From NCBI GenBank assembly GCA_028292145.1, contig JAQGMX010000550.1, positions 1-26,718 of the forward strand: 26,718 bases of DNA, read 5' to 3'. Of the stretch, positions 6,843 to 14,606 are shown piece after piece; within the stretch, counting starts at the first letter, position 1, and each line of letters begins with the position of its first letter. Source of the stretch: Variovorax sp. GTDB lineage: Bacteria > Pseudomonadota > Gammaproteobacteria > Burkholderiales > Burkholderiaceae_C. Below the pieces are notes generated by a model. That model was not told where the DNA came from. It was given only the letters and a program-made list of their open reading frames with translations, and made no database searches. Position numbers and translations under genes: made by a program.

Positions 6843-7069
6843 TCAGACCTACATCCACACGCATGACGACATTGCAGACCCTTGAGCGGAGAGCTGAGGC
6901 TGCGATTGAACGGCACGATGATGCTTTGGAGAACCTGGACATAACCAGCAATGCTGATTGGGCCCAGCTTTACCATGCTGGAAGAGACGCTCAGCTCACC
7001 GTGTGGTCACGCAATGAATTGCATCGCATGCAGCATCAGATGGCCAAGAGCATCTTGTCATCGACATGA
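6839..7069 (+). CDS. Small T3SS protein in the hrpF position (needle-like or pilin co-chaperone)
   Basis: A 76-residue protein if it begins at the GTG 6839 that overlaps the sctL stop, or 68 residues from ATG 6863 (MTTLQTLERRAEAAIERHDD). Its own stop overlaps the sctC start in an ATGA, which argues that it is really translated. It is all-helical, with two helices around a turn at DITSNADWAQLY and a C-terminal helix NELHRMQHQMAKSIL. The helix-turn-helix layout and ending recall SctF needle proteins of the YscF/PrgI type. The position between sctL and sctC matches hrpF of Pseudomonas syringae, an about 74-residue protein linked to pilin assembly. I cannot separate needle subunit from co-chaperone on sequence alone. 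Confidence 0.7.
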   Translation: MIRPTSTRMTTLQTLERRAEAAIERHDDALENLDITSNADWAQLYHAGRDAQLTVWSRNELHRMQHQMAKSILSST

Positions 7070-9102
7070 GCAAAGCTTTTGCCCCAAGCCTTTCCAATCA
7101 CGAATCGGCTTTACTTTCGCGACGTTTGACTGTTCCCGCGTGCGTTGCAATCACGCTCGCCCTCCTCACCGTTCCTGTACATGCCGTCATGCCGACTGCT
7201 TGGAAGACGACGAACTATGCACTTGCGCCTGGCGAGGCCAGAGTGCGCGATGTGCTCGCCGATCTGCAGAAGACGATGGGTCTGAGCATCGAGATGACTC
7301 GCGATGTGCAGGGCAGCATCTCCAGTGCCGGAGAGGCGACCACGGTCGAGGGGCTACTGAACAAAATAGCTGTCAACAATGGGCTCAATTGGTTCGTCTT
7401 TCGCAACCGACTGTATGTCGCGCGCGAGAGCGAAGTCGAGGAAGTGCGTCTTCCCGCACCTGCTGACCAAGTCGGCGAGTTGCGCAGTTATCTTGGCGGT
7501 CTGCGCCTTCTAGAAGACAAGTTTGGTTGGGTGGAGATGGCTTCGCGTGACGAAGTCACCGTCATCGGACCACCGGGGTATATCAGGCTGGTCAAGCTGC
7601 ATGCAGCGAATGTCAAGTTGGTCAAACCTAAGGTGCCCGACCCTGTCGCACCTATGCAAACAATGACGTTCAGGTTGAAGTATGCAAGTGCAGTCGATGT
7701 TTCGGCTCCCGGAGGCGGTGCGCAGATTCAAGGTGTTGCCTCGCTGCTCGGAAAGATTTATGGAGGAGTTAGTCCGTTGGGTGCGGCTCTGTACGGCGGC
7801 CCGAACGGGCTGGACGTTCCGTCGATCCTGGGCAAGCACCGAAAGAGTTCAGCAGCACAAGCAAATGCGTCTAGCGCGAGCTCGCAGAGCACCGCTTCCG
7901 TTCAACGGCGTGGGCAGGTCGACATTGGCGCGGAGGACGACGCTCAGGTCGTCGAGCCGTCGATTCCTGCATTTCCTGTTCGCATGCGCTCGCTTGCAGC
8001 CGATCTGAATAACCCGGGTTCCGGGCAACCAAACCGCAGGCTTTCGCAGGGCGCCGGCTCCACGACGAGCGAGCAGCCTCGCAGTGAGCGCCTTTCGAAT
8101 ACGGCTGATGACAAGGACGAGCCGCCCAGCATCGTTGCCGATGCACGTCTCAACATGATTCTGGTGCGTGACCGTGCTTCAAAACGTCCCGAGTACGAGC
8201 GTCTTATCGCCGAGTTGGATGTACCCACTCTACAGTTCGGGCTTAACGCGGTGGTACTTGAAATCGACACTGATGCGATGGGCGTCTTGCTGTCCGATAT
8301 CACGAGAGCACCGCGACCAGGCCCGCTTGCATCGTCTGTCATCGTCTCGCGCAGTGCGATCGAGGCGTTATATCCAGCATTGAGGGCCGCGCGACAGTGC
8401 AAGCAGGACATCTCGCTGCTTTCCCAGTCTGTCGTCTTCAAGGAAAACGACGCGTTCGGGTTCAATTTTGCCGACGACCTGATCTATCCGACGATGAGTA
8501 CACCGTTCTGGTACTCCCTTTTCTCGAAGCTTGTCGCTCTGCCCGAGGACCAGGCCGGAAAGGCCCGAACGATCGGATTGAAGCTCGAGGGCTCCGCTCG
8601 CGCTACCTCCGATCAGCGCGTCGAGTTGCGCTTCGAGCTGACCGATAGCCGCGACAACCCGCTCGACCGCGGCGAGCTCGTGTCCAAGCGGCTGACGGAG
8701 ACGCGCATGTCGATCGAGTTGGCCGAGGACGACGTCCTGCTGTTGGTCGACGGGTTGGCCTGGAGCGGCAACGACATGAAGGCGGCCAGATCGCGAATGG
8801 TGATGCTGTCCACCCACCGCTGGTCGCGTGACGATGCGTCGCGCCAACTGGCAGCAGCTGCGGCGCTCGCGCCTGCGGTCGGTGACAAGGCGCCTGCATG
8901 CGCAGCGTCGGCATCGGCGCGCACACCCCTACCGCCGCCGGTACGGAGGCAATCGACTGCACCCAGCATTTCCCGCATGCCGCCACCTGCCGTTTCGAGT
9001 TCATCCGCTCCGGTGCAGGCTCGAAGTTTGTTGCTGGCACCCGGAAGGACATATTCCCGCGGCGCGCCGATGCCCGTCGTGTCGGACACCTACGCCCGCT
9101 GA
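7066..9102 (+). CDS. sctC: T3SS outer-membrane secretin SctC (HrcC/YscC), divergent
   Basis: Forms the outer-membrane ring and channel. The 678-residue product has a Sec signal peptide (about 1-40, ending VPVHA). An N0 domain follows (about 52-118, including VRDVLADLQKTMGLSIEMTRDVQGSISS and NRLYVARE), then ring domains with DEVTVIGPPGYIRLV and MQTMTFRLKYASAVDV. A long low-complexity insert (about 265-350) precedes the secretin domain, which starts at NMILVRDRASKRPEYERLIAEL DVPTLQFGLNAVVLEIDTDAMG. That domain is strongly divergent: LLVDGLAWSG leads almost directly to RSRMVMLSTHRW, leaving no room for the usual VPxLGxIPxxGxLF signature. A Pro/Ser-rich tail follows. The frame is open throughout, so divergence rather than a frameshift is likely. 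Start overlaps the preceding gene by 4 bases. Confidence 0.88.
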   Translation: MSKAFAPSLSNHESALLSRRLTVPACVAITLALLTVPVHAVMPTAWKTTNYALAPGEARVRDVLADLQKTMGLSIEMTRDVQGSISSAGEATTVEGLLNKIAVNNGLNWFVFRNRLYVARESEVEEVRLPAPADQVGELRSYLGGLRLLEDKFGWVEMASRDEVTVIGPPGYIRLVKLHAANVKLVKPKVPDPVAPMQTMTFRLKYASAVDVSAPGGGAQIQGVASLLGKIYGGVSPLGAALYGGPNGLDVPSILGKHRKSSAAQANASSASSQSTASVQRRGQVDIGAEDDAQVVEPSIPAFPVRMRSLAADLNNPGSGQPNRRLSQGAGSTTSEQPRSERLSNTADDKDEPPSIVADARLNMILVRDRASKRPEYERLIAELDVPTLQFGLNAVVLEIDTDAMGVLLSDITRAPRPGPLASSVIVSRSAIEALYPALRAARQCKQDISLLSQSVVFKENDAFGFNFADDLIYPTMSTPFWYSLFSKLVALPEDQAGKARTIGLKLEGSARATSDQRVELRFELTDSRDNPLDRGELVSKRLTETRMSIELAEDDVLLLVDGLAWSGNDMKAARSRMVMLSTHRWSRDDASRQLAAAAALAPAVGDKAPACAASASARTPLPPPVRRQSTAPSISRMPPPAVSSSSAPVQARSLLLAPGRTYSRGAPMPVVSDTYAR

Positions 9103-9108
9103 ACCTCC

Positions 9109-9375
9109 ATGGAAAGCTCGCTCTACCTCTTCAAAACCGGGTTGTTGCTGGCCACGCTGCTGTCGGCGCCAGTGCTGCTTGCAGTGCTTGTCGTCGGCAT
9201 GCTGGTTTCGTTGGTGCAGGCCGCTTTCCAGCTGCAGGACCAAACCCTTCCGATCGTCGCTAAGCTGGTTGTGGCCGTGCTGGTGCTGGCTATGAGTTGG
9301 TCGTGGATGTCGGCGCAGGTGATCCAGTTTTCGCAGCAAGTGTTCGACAGCATCCAGACCATCTCCGTGAAGTAG
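9109..9375 (+). CDS. sctS: T3SS export-gate protein SctS (HrcS/FliQ family)
   Basis: An 88-residue protein with two membrane helices (about 9-35 and 46-66) joined by a short loop, as in HrcS/YscS/FliQ. Recognisable family features are LYLFKTGLLLATLLSAPVLLAVLVVGMLVSLVQAAFQLQDQTLPIVAKL and the C-terminal amphipathic stretch. SctS assembles with SctR and SctT into the helical export gate. The location is unusual: it lies between sctC and sctD rather than between sctR and sctT, which here are adjacent with no sctS between them, so this is the only copy in the cluster. It starts 6 bases after sctC and ends 3 bases before sctD. Confidence 0.9.
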   Translation: MESSLYLFKTGLLLATLLSAPVLLAVLVVGMLVSLVQAAFQLQDQTLPIVAKLVVAVLVLAMSWSWMSAQVIQFSQQVFDSIQTISVK

Positions 9376-9378
9376 GCC

Positions 9379-10374
9379 ATGACCTTGTTCGATCCTGGGC
9401 TCCCCATCACTTTGACGCTCGAAGAGGTTCGGGTGCTCAACGGGCTCAGTCGCGGCGCCGCGATTCCGATCGAGTCGCGCCTGAGCGTGGGCTGCTCGCC
9501 TGAGAACGACCTCGTACTGCTCGATCCGCTGGTCAGCGAGCAGGAAGCCGAGCTCGAATGCCCGCTGATGCCCGGCGGGCCGCTGATCGTGCGATGGCTG
9601 AATACGCCGGCGCCGGGCGCCGAACCGTCGACGGACGAACCGCCCATCGTGCGGGAGGCCCAAATCGCACTTGGCGATGTCTTTATCGTCTCGGGCGTCA
9701 CGCTACAGTATTGCAACAGCGATGCACCGTGGGATTACGCGCTCCTGCCCAAGGTCGATCCTGCGAAGTTGCCCAGGATCGGACGGAAGCGCCGACAAGT
9801 TCGCCGTGCGCCGACCCTGAAGCTGCGCATCTTTCAAGGTGTCATGGGCCTGGGCCTTATCGCGCTGATCGGCATTGCTGCGCTGATGTTTTTCCAGAGG
9901 CAGAACCAGAGCAAGGTTCTGGTCCAGAGCGCAGTGCCCAAGGCGGCAGGATTGACTGCGTCGCAGGTCGCGTCCGAACTGCAGTTCGAAATGGAAAGCC
10001 GAGGCCTCACCACGCTGCAGGCAACGGTTGACCGCGGCATCGTGCACGTCATCGGTACCGTACCGGCCAGTCGCCAGGAAGAATTCGAGCGTGTCGTGGA
10101 GCGCGCGCGGGCAACCTATCGCAAGACACGTTTTCGTTTCGAGACGACCAACGAAGCCGCTCCCGGTCCCGCGCTGGATATCGTGGCCATCGTGGGCGGC
10201 GCGACGCCGAACCTGTTGTTGCGCGACGGCAGCCAGCTCTACGTCGGCAGCGCGCTGATGGGTTTCACGCTGTCCGGCATCGAAGGGAGCTGTGCAATTC
10301 TCCTGGCAGCCGACAACGTCAGCAAGGCCACCCAGTGCCTGGGCGCCAGCAAGCCACCGGGGGCGCCGCAATGA
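9379..10374 (+). CDS. sctD: T3SS inner-membrane ring protein SctD (HrpQ/YscD)
   Basis: Forms the outer of the two inner-membrane rings. The 331-residue product has a cytoplasmic FHA-like domain (about 1-115, with IPIESRLSVGCSPENDLVLLDPLVSEQEAEL, the usual degenerate FHA of SctD). A basic linker (GRKRRQVRRAP) and one membrane helix (about 153-172) follow. The periplasmic part starts with a BON-like domain (about 190-260: GLTTLQATVDRGIVHVIGTVP). The periplasmic part is shorter than in YscD (419 residues), as is common for HrpQ-like forms. The gene overlaps sctN by 4 bases (ATGA). Its position before sctN-sctO-sctP is that of hrpQ. Confidence 0.88.
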   Translation: MTLFDPGLPITLTLEEVRVLNGLSRGAAIPIESRLSVGCSPENDLVLLDPLVSEQEAELECPLMPGGPLIVRWLNTPAPGAEPSTDEPPIVREAQIALGDVFIVSGVTLQYCNSDAPWDYALLPKVDPAKLPRIGRKRRQVRRAPTLKLRIFQGVMGLGLIALIGIAALMFFQRQNQSKVLVQSAVPKAAGLTASQVASELQFEMESRGLTTLQATVDRGIVHVIGTVPASRQEEFERVVERARATYRKTRFRFETTNEAAPGPALDIVAIVGGATPNLLLRDGSQLYVGSALMGFTLSGIEGSCAILLAADNVSKATQCLGASKPPGAPQ

Positions 10375-11732
10375 CCGATGCTGCGCGTCACGTCGCCGCG
10401 GCTGCGGCCATCTGGGTCAACGAGCGTCTGCCTGGGCTGCGGGCCAGTGCCGGCCTGAGCATCATCGGTAGCGTTTACGAAGTGGTCGGCACGGACGTGA
10501 TGGCACGTCTGCCGCTCGGACGCCTGGGCATGTTGTGCGTCATCGAGCGGACGGGTATGACCAGCGAAAGCCTGCTTGCCGAAGTCGTTGGTTTTTCAGC
10601 CGAAGGCGTGCGGTTGACCGCGATGGGCTCGTTGCAGAACGTCGGGCCTGGAGATCGCGTCAGGGTCGTCGCCACGGAGCATTTCGTCGCTGCCGGACCG
10701 CATCTGTGCGGCGATGTGCTCGATGCCTACGGACGCTCATTGACAGGCCGGGTCGGCGCATTTGCGCTCGGCGCGCCGTCGGTCGGGTCGCGCCGCGTGC
10801 TCCAGGGCATCCATGGCGCACTCGACCGCAAGCCGATCTCCGAGGCTTTCACGACCGGCGTGCGCGCAGTCGACGGCCTGATGACCATCGGTAAGGGTCA
10901 GCGCGTCGGCATCTTTGCTGGGCCCGGTTGCGGGAAGACGACGTTGCTGAGCGCCATCGCGCAAGGATGTGCCGCCGATTACGTCGTCTTCGGCCTGATC
11001 GGCGAACGAGGACGAGAACTGCAGGAGTTCGCGCACGAAATGCAGTCTTCGCCGCTCGCTGCGCGGTTGATCATCGTTGCCGCCAGCAGCGACCGCAGTT
11101 CGCTGGAGCGGGCACGCGCCGCGGCGACCGCCACGACGGTCGCCGAAGCGCTGGCCGCAGGCGGAAACAGCGTCCTGCTGCTGATCGATTCGTTGACGCG
11201 GTATGCGCGCGCGCAGCGGGAAATCGGCATTGCCGCAGGCGAGCCGCCGGGTCGTGGCGGGTTTCCGCCGTCGTTCTACACCAGCCTGCCTCGGCTCGTG
11301 GAACGCGCGGGGAACTTCACTGACGGTTGCATCACCGCGATCTACACCGTGCTATCGGAGCAGGATCTGGAAGCCGACCCGGTGGCCGACGAGACCCGTT
11401 CACTTCTTGACGGTCACATCGTCCTGTCGCGCAAGCTGGCCGAGGCGGGTCACTATCCGGCCATCGACGTGCTGCGAAGTCTCAGCCGGACGATGGGCAG
11501 CGTGGTCGTGCCGGGGCAATCGGGGTCGGCGCGCAAGGTGCGCAAGGCAATGGCGCGCCACGAAGCGCTCGATTTCCTGATCAAGGTCGGCGAGTACAAG
11601 CCGGGTCGCGTTGCGGAAGACGACGCGGCGGTCCAGGCCGAGCCCGCGATCAAGGAGTTTCTTCAACAGGATCTCGGCGTTCGTGCCGATTTCGACGCCA
11701 CCGTGGCGCAGTTGCATGGCCTCGTCGCGTAA
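10371..11732 (+). CDS. sctN: T3SS ATPase SctN (HrcN/YscN)
   Basis: Hexameric ATPase that releases chaperones and unfolds substrates at the base of the apparatus. The 453-residue product has Walker A GPGCGKTT (about 184-191), the conserved GERGRELQEF stretch, Walker B VLLLIDSLTRYARAQREI, the PPSFYTSLPRLVERAGN segment, and the C-terminal domain with the DGHIVLSRKLAEAGHYPAID signature. All catalytic motifs are intact and the length matches HrcN/YscN (about 440-455). The ATG at 10371 overlaps the sctD stop; an ATG further upstream lies within sctD and is out of keeping with family N-termini. The 3' end overlaps sctO by 17 bases. Confidence 0.97.
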   Translation: MTDAARHVAAAAAIWVNERLPGLRASAGLSIIGSVYEVVGTDVMARLPLGRLGMLCVIERTGMTSESLLAEVVGFSAEGVRLTAMGSLQNVGPGDRVRVVATEHFVAAGPHLCGDVLDAYGRSLTGRVGAFALGAPSVGSRRVLQGIHGALDRKPISEAFTTGVRAVDGLMTIGKGQRVGIFAGPGCGKTTLLSAIAQGCAADYVVFGLIGERGRELQEFAHEMQSSPLAARLIIVAASSDRSSLERARAAATATTVAEALAAGGNSVLLLIDSLTRYARAQREIGIAAGEPPGRGGFPPSFYTSLPRLVERAGNFTDGCITAIYTVLSEQDLEADPVADETRSLLDGHIVLSRKLAEAGHYPAIDVLRSLSRTMGSVVVPGQSGSARKVRKAMARHEALDFLIKVGEYKPGRVAEDDAAVQAEPAIKEFLQQDLGVRADFDATVAQLHGLVA

Positions 11733-12186
11733 GCATCACGTCTTCCGGGACGATCGTCCGCCACCGTCGCGGACGGCGGCCGAGCGGCTGCAGACGACGC
11801 AGGTGCGCGCGTTGACCTCGCTGAGACTTCTGCGGCGCGACCGGGCGTTCGAGGAGGTGGCCGAGGTGCAACTGCGACTCACTGCCTGCGAGCGGCGGCT
11901 GATCGAAGCCGGTCAGGCGATCGTGGCCGCACAGGCGGAGTTGCGCCTGCGGCACAGCGAGATCGACGTGATCGTGCAGGCCGGAGCGACCGAGCTTCGA
12001 GTCATTCATCTGATGAACGATGCCGCCGAACGCGCGCGATTCGACGTCGAGCGGTACTACCGCCAGCAGGATCGCCTTGCCGTGATGGTCGAGCGCATCG
12101 AGCAGGAGCTCCAGGAACAGAAGGTCGCGGCGCACACCTGCGCGCTCGACTACGAAAGGATTTCGGAATGCAAGACTTCTCCGTGA
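11716..12186 (+). CDS. sctO: T3SS central stalk protein SctO (HrpO/YscO/FliJ-like)
   Basis: A 156-residue, highly charged coiled-coil protein directly after sctN, the standard position of the FliJ-like central stalk that sits in the pore of the ATPase ring and touches SctV. Two long helices are apparent (about 20-75 and 85-145), rich in Arg, Glu, Ala and Gln with heptad spacing, for example RRDRAFEEVAEVQLRLTACE and YYRQQDRLAVMVERIEQELQ. Sequence conservation in this family is poor, so the call rests on position, length and coiled-coil character. The ATG at 11716 lies inside the end of sctN; the 3' end overlaps sctP by 19 bases, suggesting tight translational coupling. Confidence 0.82.
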   Translation: MASSRKHHVFRDDRPPPSRTAAERLQTTQVRALTSLRLLRRDRAFEEVAEVQLRLTACERRLIEAGQAIVAAQAELRLRHSEIDVIVQAGATELRVIHLMNDAAERARFDVERYYRQQDRLAVMVERIEQELQEQKVAAHTCALDYERISECKTSP

Positions 12187-12686
12187 ACGCAGCCGCCTGG
12201 ATCACGCCCGACTTCGCGCAGACGGACCGGCGCGCCGTTGACGAAACGGCACCATATGACGTCGATGAAGCGTTGCTCGCGCAATTTGAAGCCCTTCTCC
12301 CGACGCAACCGGGTGAGCGCGCTGATGCATCGAACGCAGATGAAGGAACCTCGAGCATCGGCGGCGTCGGTGGTGCTGGAGGTGTCGGGTCGCCAGCGGC
12401 GACGGCATTTGCCGCTGCGACATCGCCGGGCGAAGCCAGCGTGCGTTCCAGGAACGTCCACGTGCCGGAGGCGGACGCCATTGTCTCCAGCTACACGATT
12501 CACCATGCACGTGTGGGCGTCGTGCATGTCCAGCAGTCGAACGCCGGGCACGGTGGCGTCGGCGCAATGACGCTCAGCACCGACGACGACGGGCTGCGTG
12601 CGCGCCTGCGTGAAGCGATGCCGGCGTTGCGCGGCGCCATGACAGACGGCGACGGTCGCGGCCCCGAACTCTCGGTGGACGCTTGA
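12168..12686 (+). CDS. sctP: Putative T3SS needle-length/substrate-switch protein SctP (HrpP-like)
   Basis: A 172-residue protein between sctO and sctQ, the place of hrpP/yscP. The N-terminal part is acidic and disordered, with a Gly/Ala-rich linker (about 60-85). The C-terminal part (about 95-165) contains IVSSYTIHHARVGVVHVQQ and DDDGLRARLREAMPALRGAM. That matches the strand-then-helix pattern of the substrate-specificity-switch domain, in which a helix resembling LRxxLxxxLxxLRxxL is usual. The match is weak, and the protein is much shorter than YscP, but HrpP proteins are about this size. ATG 12168 has a good AAAGGA ribosome site inside sctO. Function is inferred from position. Confidence 0.65.
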   Translation: MQDFSVNAAAWITPDFAQTDRRAVDETAPYDVDEALLAQFEALLPTQPGERADASNADEGTSSIGGVGGAGGVGSPAATAFAAATSPGEASVRSRNVHVPEADAIVSSYTIHHARVGVVHVQQSNAGHGGVGAMTLSTDDDGLRARLREAMPALRGAMTDGDGRGPELSVDA

Positions 12687-13945
12687 TGCGTGACGGCCGG
12701 GCGCCCCACGGCGATGCGTCCCGCCTCGGCGCAACGCAGAAAGCCCCATGGCCACGAACGCATGTCTCGGCCGACGCAGCGCGCTTGTCGCGCACCATCG
12801 GGCACGGCTGTCGCATTGCGCTGGATACGCCGGCGCGCGTGACTTACCTCGAGATCTTGACGCCGGCACTGTTCGCCTCGCATGCCGAGTCCGAGAAGGT
12901 GGCCGATGCGATGCGGGGAACCGTTCTGGAGGGCAGGGAAGGGCAGCTGATCCTGGGCATCGGCGGTTTGGCGCTGCTCTGTCTGCTCGGCGGGGTGCCG
13001 TGGCCGGTCGGCGGCGGCTCTGCCAAGGAGCGCATGCGCGCTGCGGTGGCCCTGACCAGACTTCCGGCCCCATTGGCCGACCTGGATTTTTCGCTTGCAC
13101 GGCTCCAAGCGCCCAGTCTTTCTCCGGTGTATCGAATACTGGCCTCGGTTTCCAAGGTGCGGGCCGCACGTCACGACGCGCTCGTACGCCAGCGGCTGCA
13201 TGTGCGCAGCGACGACATTTCCTGCTACTGCGAGGCGTGGGCCCCAGCGCGCGTGTGGGACGCGCTCATGTGCTTTGCCGTGCCGACCGTTGCCGCAGGC
13301 CCCGGCGCATTGCAGGCGTCGGCGATCCCGTTGCAGATCAGTTTCTCGCTCGGATGTACGCGGGCGTTGCGCAGCGAACTGGCTCTGCTGCGCACGGGTG
13401 ACATCGTTCGCATGCCTCTGTGGCTCGGTGCCGACGGCACAGGCACGTTCGCCATTGCCGGTCTTGCGATCGGCGTTCACTGCACCGGACAGGGGCAAAG
13501 CCGGTTGTTCTCAATCACGTCCGTCGACTCCGCCGCGTCGTCTGCACGCGTCGACTCCCCTTTGCCCTTCGCCCTTGAGGCCTTCACAGCTCCACCGAGA
13601 AATCTTGCCATGAACCCGATGTCATCTTCGACGAACGAAACGCTCGTACTCCCAGCAGGCGATGTAGCCGTGGAGACCGAGACGGCGTCATCCGACCTGC
13701 TCGGGAATGATCTGACAGAGCTTCTCGACACCATGCCTGTGACGCTCGCGGCGGAGGTCGGCCTTCTGCGGCTCACCGTGGCCACACTGCGCGCACTGGC
13801 GCCCGGAATGCTGCTAGAAATCGAACGGCATGCGCTCGGCGAGGTGGTTCTGCGCACGGAGGAGGGCCGGCATCTTGCCGGCGGCCGGTTGGTCGATATC
13901 GACGGACAACTCGGTATTCAGGTCACGCAGCTGGGGGTTTTGTGA
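12686..13945 (+). CDS. sctQ: T3SS cytoplasmic ring / sorting platform protein SctQ (HrcQ/YscQ)
   Basis: Core pod component of the sorting platform that binds SctK and SctL. The 419-residue product has a long, poorly conserved N-terminal region and middle domain (about 100-290, with LLRTGDIVRMPLWLGADG typical of the first SPOA-like domain). The clear C-terminal SPOA domain (about 345-415) includes MPVTLAAEVGLLRLTVATLR, ALAPGMLLEIERHALGEVVL and the ending GRLVDIDGQLGIQVTQL. It is one full-length gene, unlike the split hrcQa/hrcQb of Pseudomonas syringae, but an in-frame ATG at 13610 (Met309) could yield a separate C-terminal product. I start at ATG 12686, which overlaps the sctP TGA by one base. 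The stop overlaps the sctR GTG. Confidence 0.88.
   Translation: MRDGRAPHGDASRLGATQKAPWPRTHVSADAARLSRTIGHGCRIALDTPARVTYLEILTPALFASHAESEKVADAMRGTVLEGREGQLILGIGGLALLCLLGGVPWPVGGGSAKERMRAAVALTRLPAPLADLDFSLARLQAPSLSPVYRILASVSKVRAARHDALVRQRLHVRSDDISCYCEAWAPARVWDALMCFAVPTVAAGPGALQASAIPLQISFSLGCTRALRSELALLRTGDIVRMPLWLGADGTGTFAIAGLAIGVHCTGQGQSRLFSITSVDSAASSARVDSPLPFALEAFTAPPRNLAMNPMSSSTNETLVLPAGDVAVETETASSDLLGNDLTELLDTMPVTLAAEVGLLRLTVATLRALAPGMLLEIERHALGEVVLRTEEGRHLAGGRLVDIDGQLGIQVTQLGVL
13610..13945 (+). other. Possible internal translation product SctQ-C
   Basis: An in-frame ATG at 13610 with GAGA at 13597-13600 would give a 111-residue protein consisting of a short linker and the SPOA domain of SctQ. 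Internal starts producing such a C-terminal fragment are known for YscQ and SpaO, and split HrcQb is its counterpart in Hrp1 systems. Here the evidence is only position and a modest ribosome site. Confidence 0.4.
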
Positions 13946-14601
13946 ATCCGACCTCGGTCGGCAGCGATCCGATCAGCCTGATCCTCCTGCTAACGGTGAT
14001 GGGATCGCTGCCGCTCATTTGCGTTGCGAGTACCTCGTTTCTGAAATTCTCTTTGGTGCTGGTCGTGGTGCGCAACGCCATCGGTGTGCAGCAGGTGCCG
14101 CCACAGATTGCGATCTACGGCATGGCGCTGGCGCTTACCGGATTCGTGATGGCGCCGGTCGGCTACGAGATGGCCGAGCGTTATCAGGACCGGGACTTCA
14201 TCGGAAAGTCGGTCGAAGAAAAATTCGAAGCCGCGCAACGCGTCGCAAAGCCGTGGAAAGCCTTTCTTTTGCGTAATACCGAAACCTCGGCGCAGGAGAC
14301 ATTTGTCGACATCGCAAAGCGCAACTGGCCGCCGGCACTCCAATCGAAGATCACCCCCGACCATCCGGTGATATTGATTCCCGCATTTGTCATTTCCGAA
14401 TTGAAAACAGCTTTCGAGATCAGTTTCCTGATCTATGTGCCGTTCATCATCATCGACATCGTGGTGTCCAACATCCTGTTGGCACTCGGCATGCAGATGG
14501 TGGCGCCAATGACTTTCGCAACGCCGCTCAAACTGTTGTTGTTCGTGGCAGTCGATGGCTGGGCACATCTTCTTCGCGCACTCGCAGGCGGCGTGAGTTA
14601 G
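13942..14601 (+). CDS. sctR: T3SS export-gate protein SctR (HrcR/YscR/FliP)
   Basis: A 219-residue inner-membrane protein that forms the pentamer of the export-gate helix. It has the diagnostic FliP/HrcR segment CVASTSFLKFSLVLVVVRNA followed by IGVQQVPPQIAIYGMALALT. A periplasmic domain lies in the middle (about 70-140). The strongly conserved C-terminal part contains LIPAFVISELKTAFEISFLI and IDIVVSNILLALGMQMVAP. About four membrane helices are visible. The start is the GTG at 13942, whose GTGA overlaps the sctQ stop; no ATG lies nearby before the first membrane helix. It is followed 5 bases later by sctT, not sctS. Confidence 0.96.
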   Translation: MNPTSVGSDPISLILLLTVMGSLPLICVASTSFLKFSLVLVVVRNAIGVQQVPPQIAIYGMALALTGFVMAPVGYEMAERYQDRDFIGKSVEEKFEAAQRVAKPWKAFLLRNTETSAQETFVDIAKRNWPPALQSKITPDHPVILIPAFVISELKTAFEISFLIYVPFIIIDIVVSNILLALGMQMVAPMTFATPLKLLLFVAVDGWAHLLRALAGGVS

Positions 14602-14606
14602 CAGAA

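Noticed and set aside
8640..9102. sctC as a frameshifted pseudogene
   Set aside because: The reading frame is open to the stop, the start of sctS is 6 bases later, and downstream operon genes are intact; divergence explains the missing motif better.
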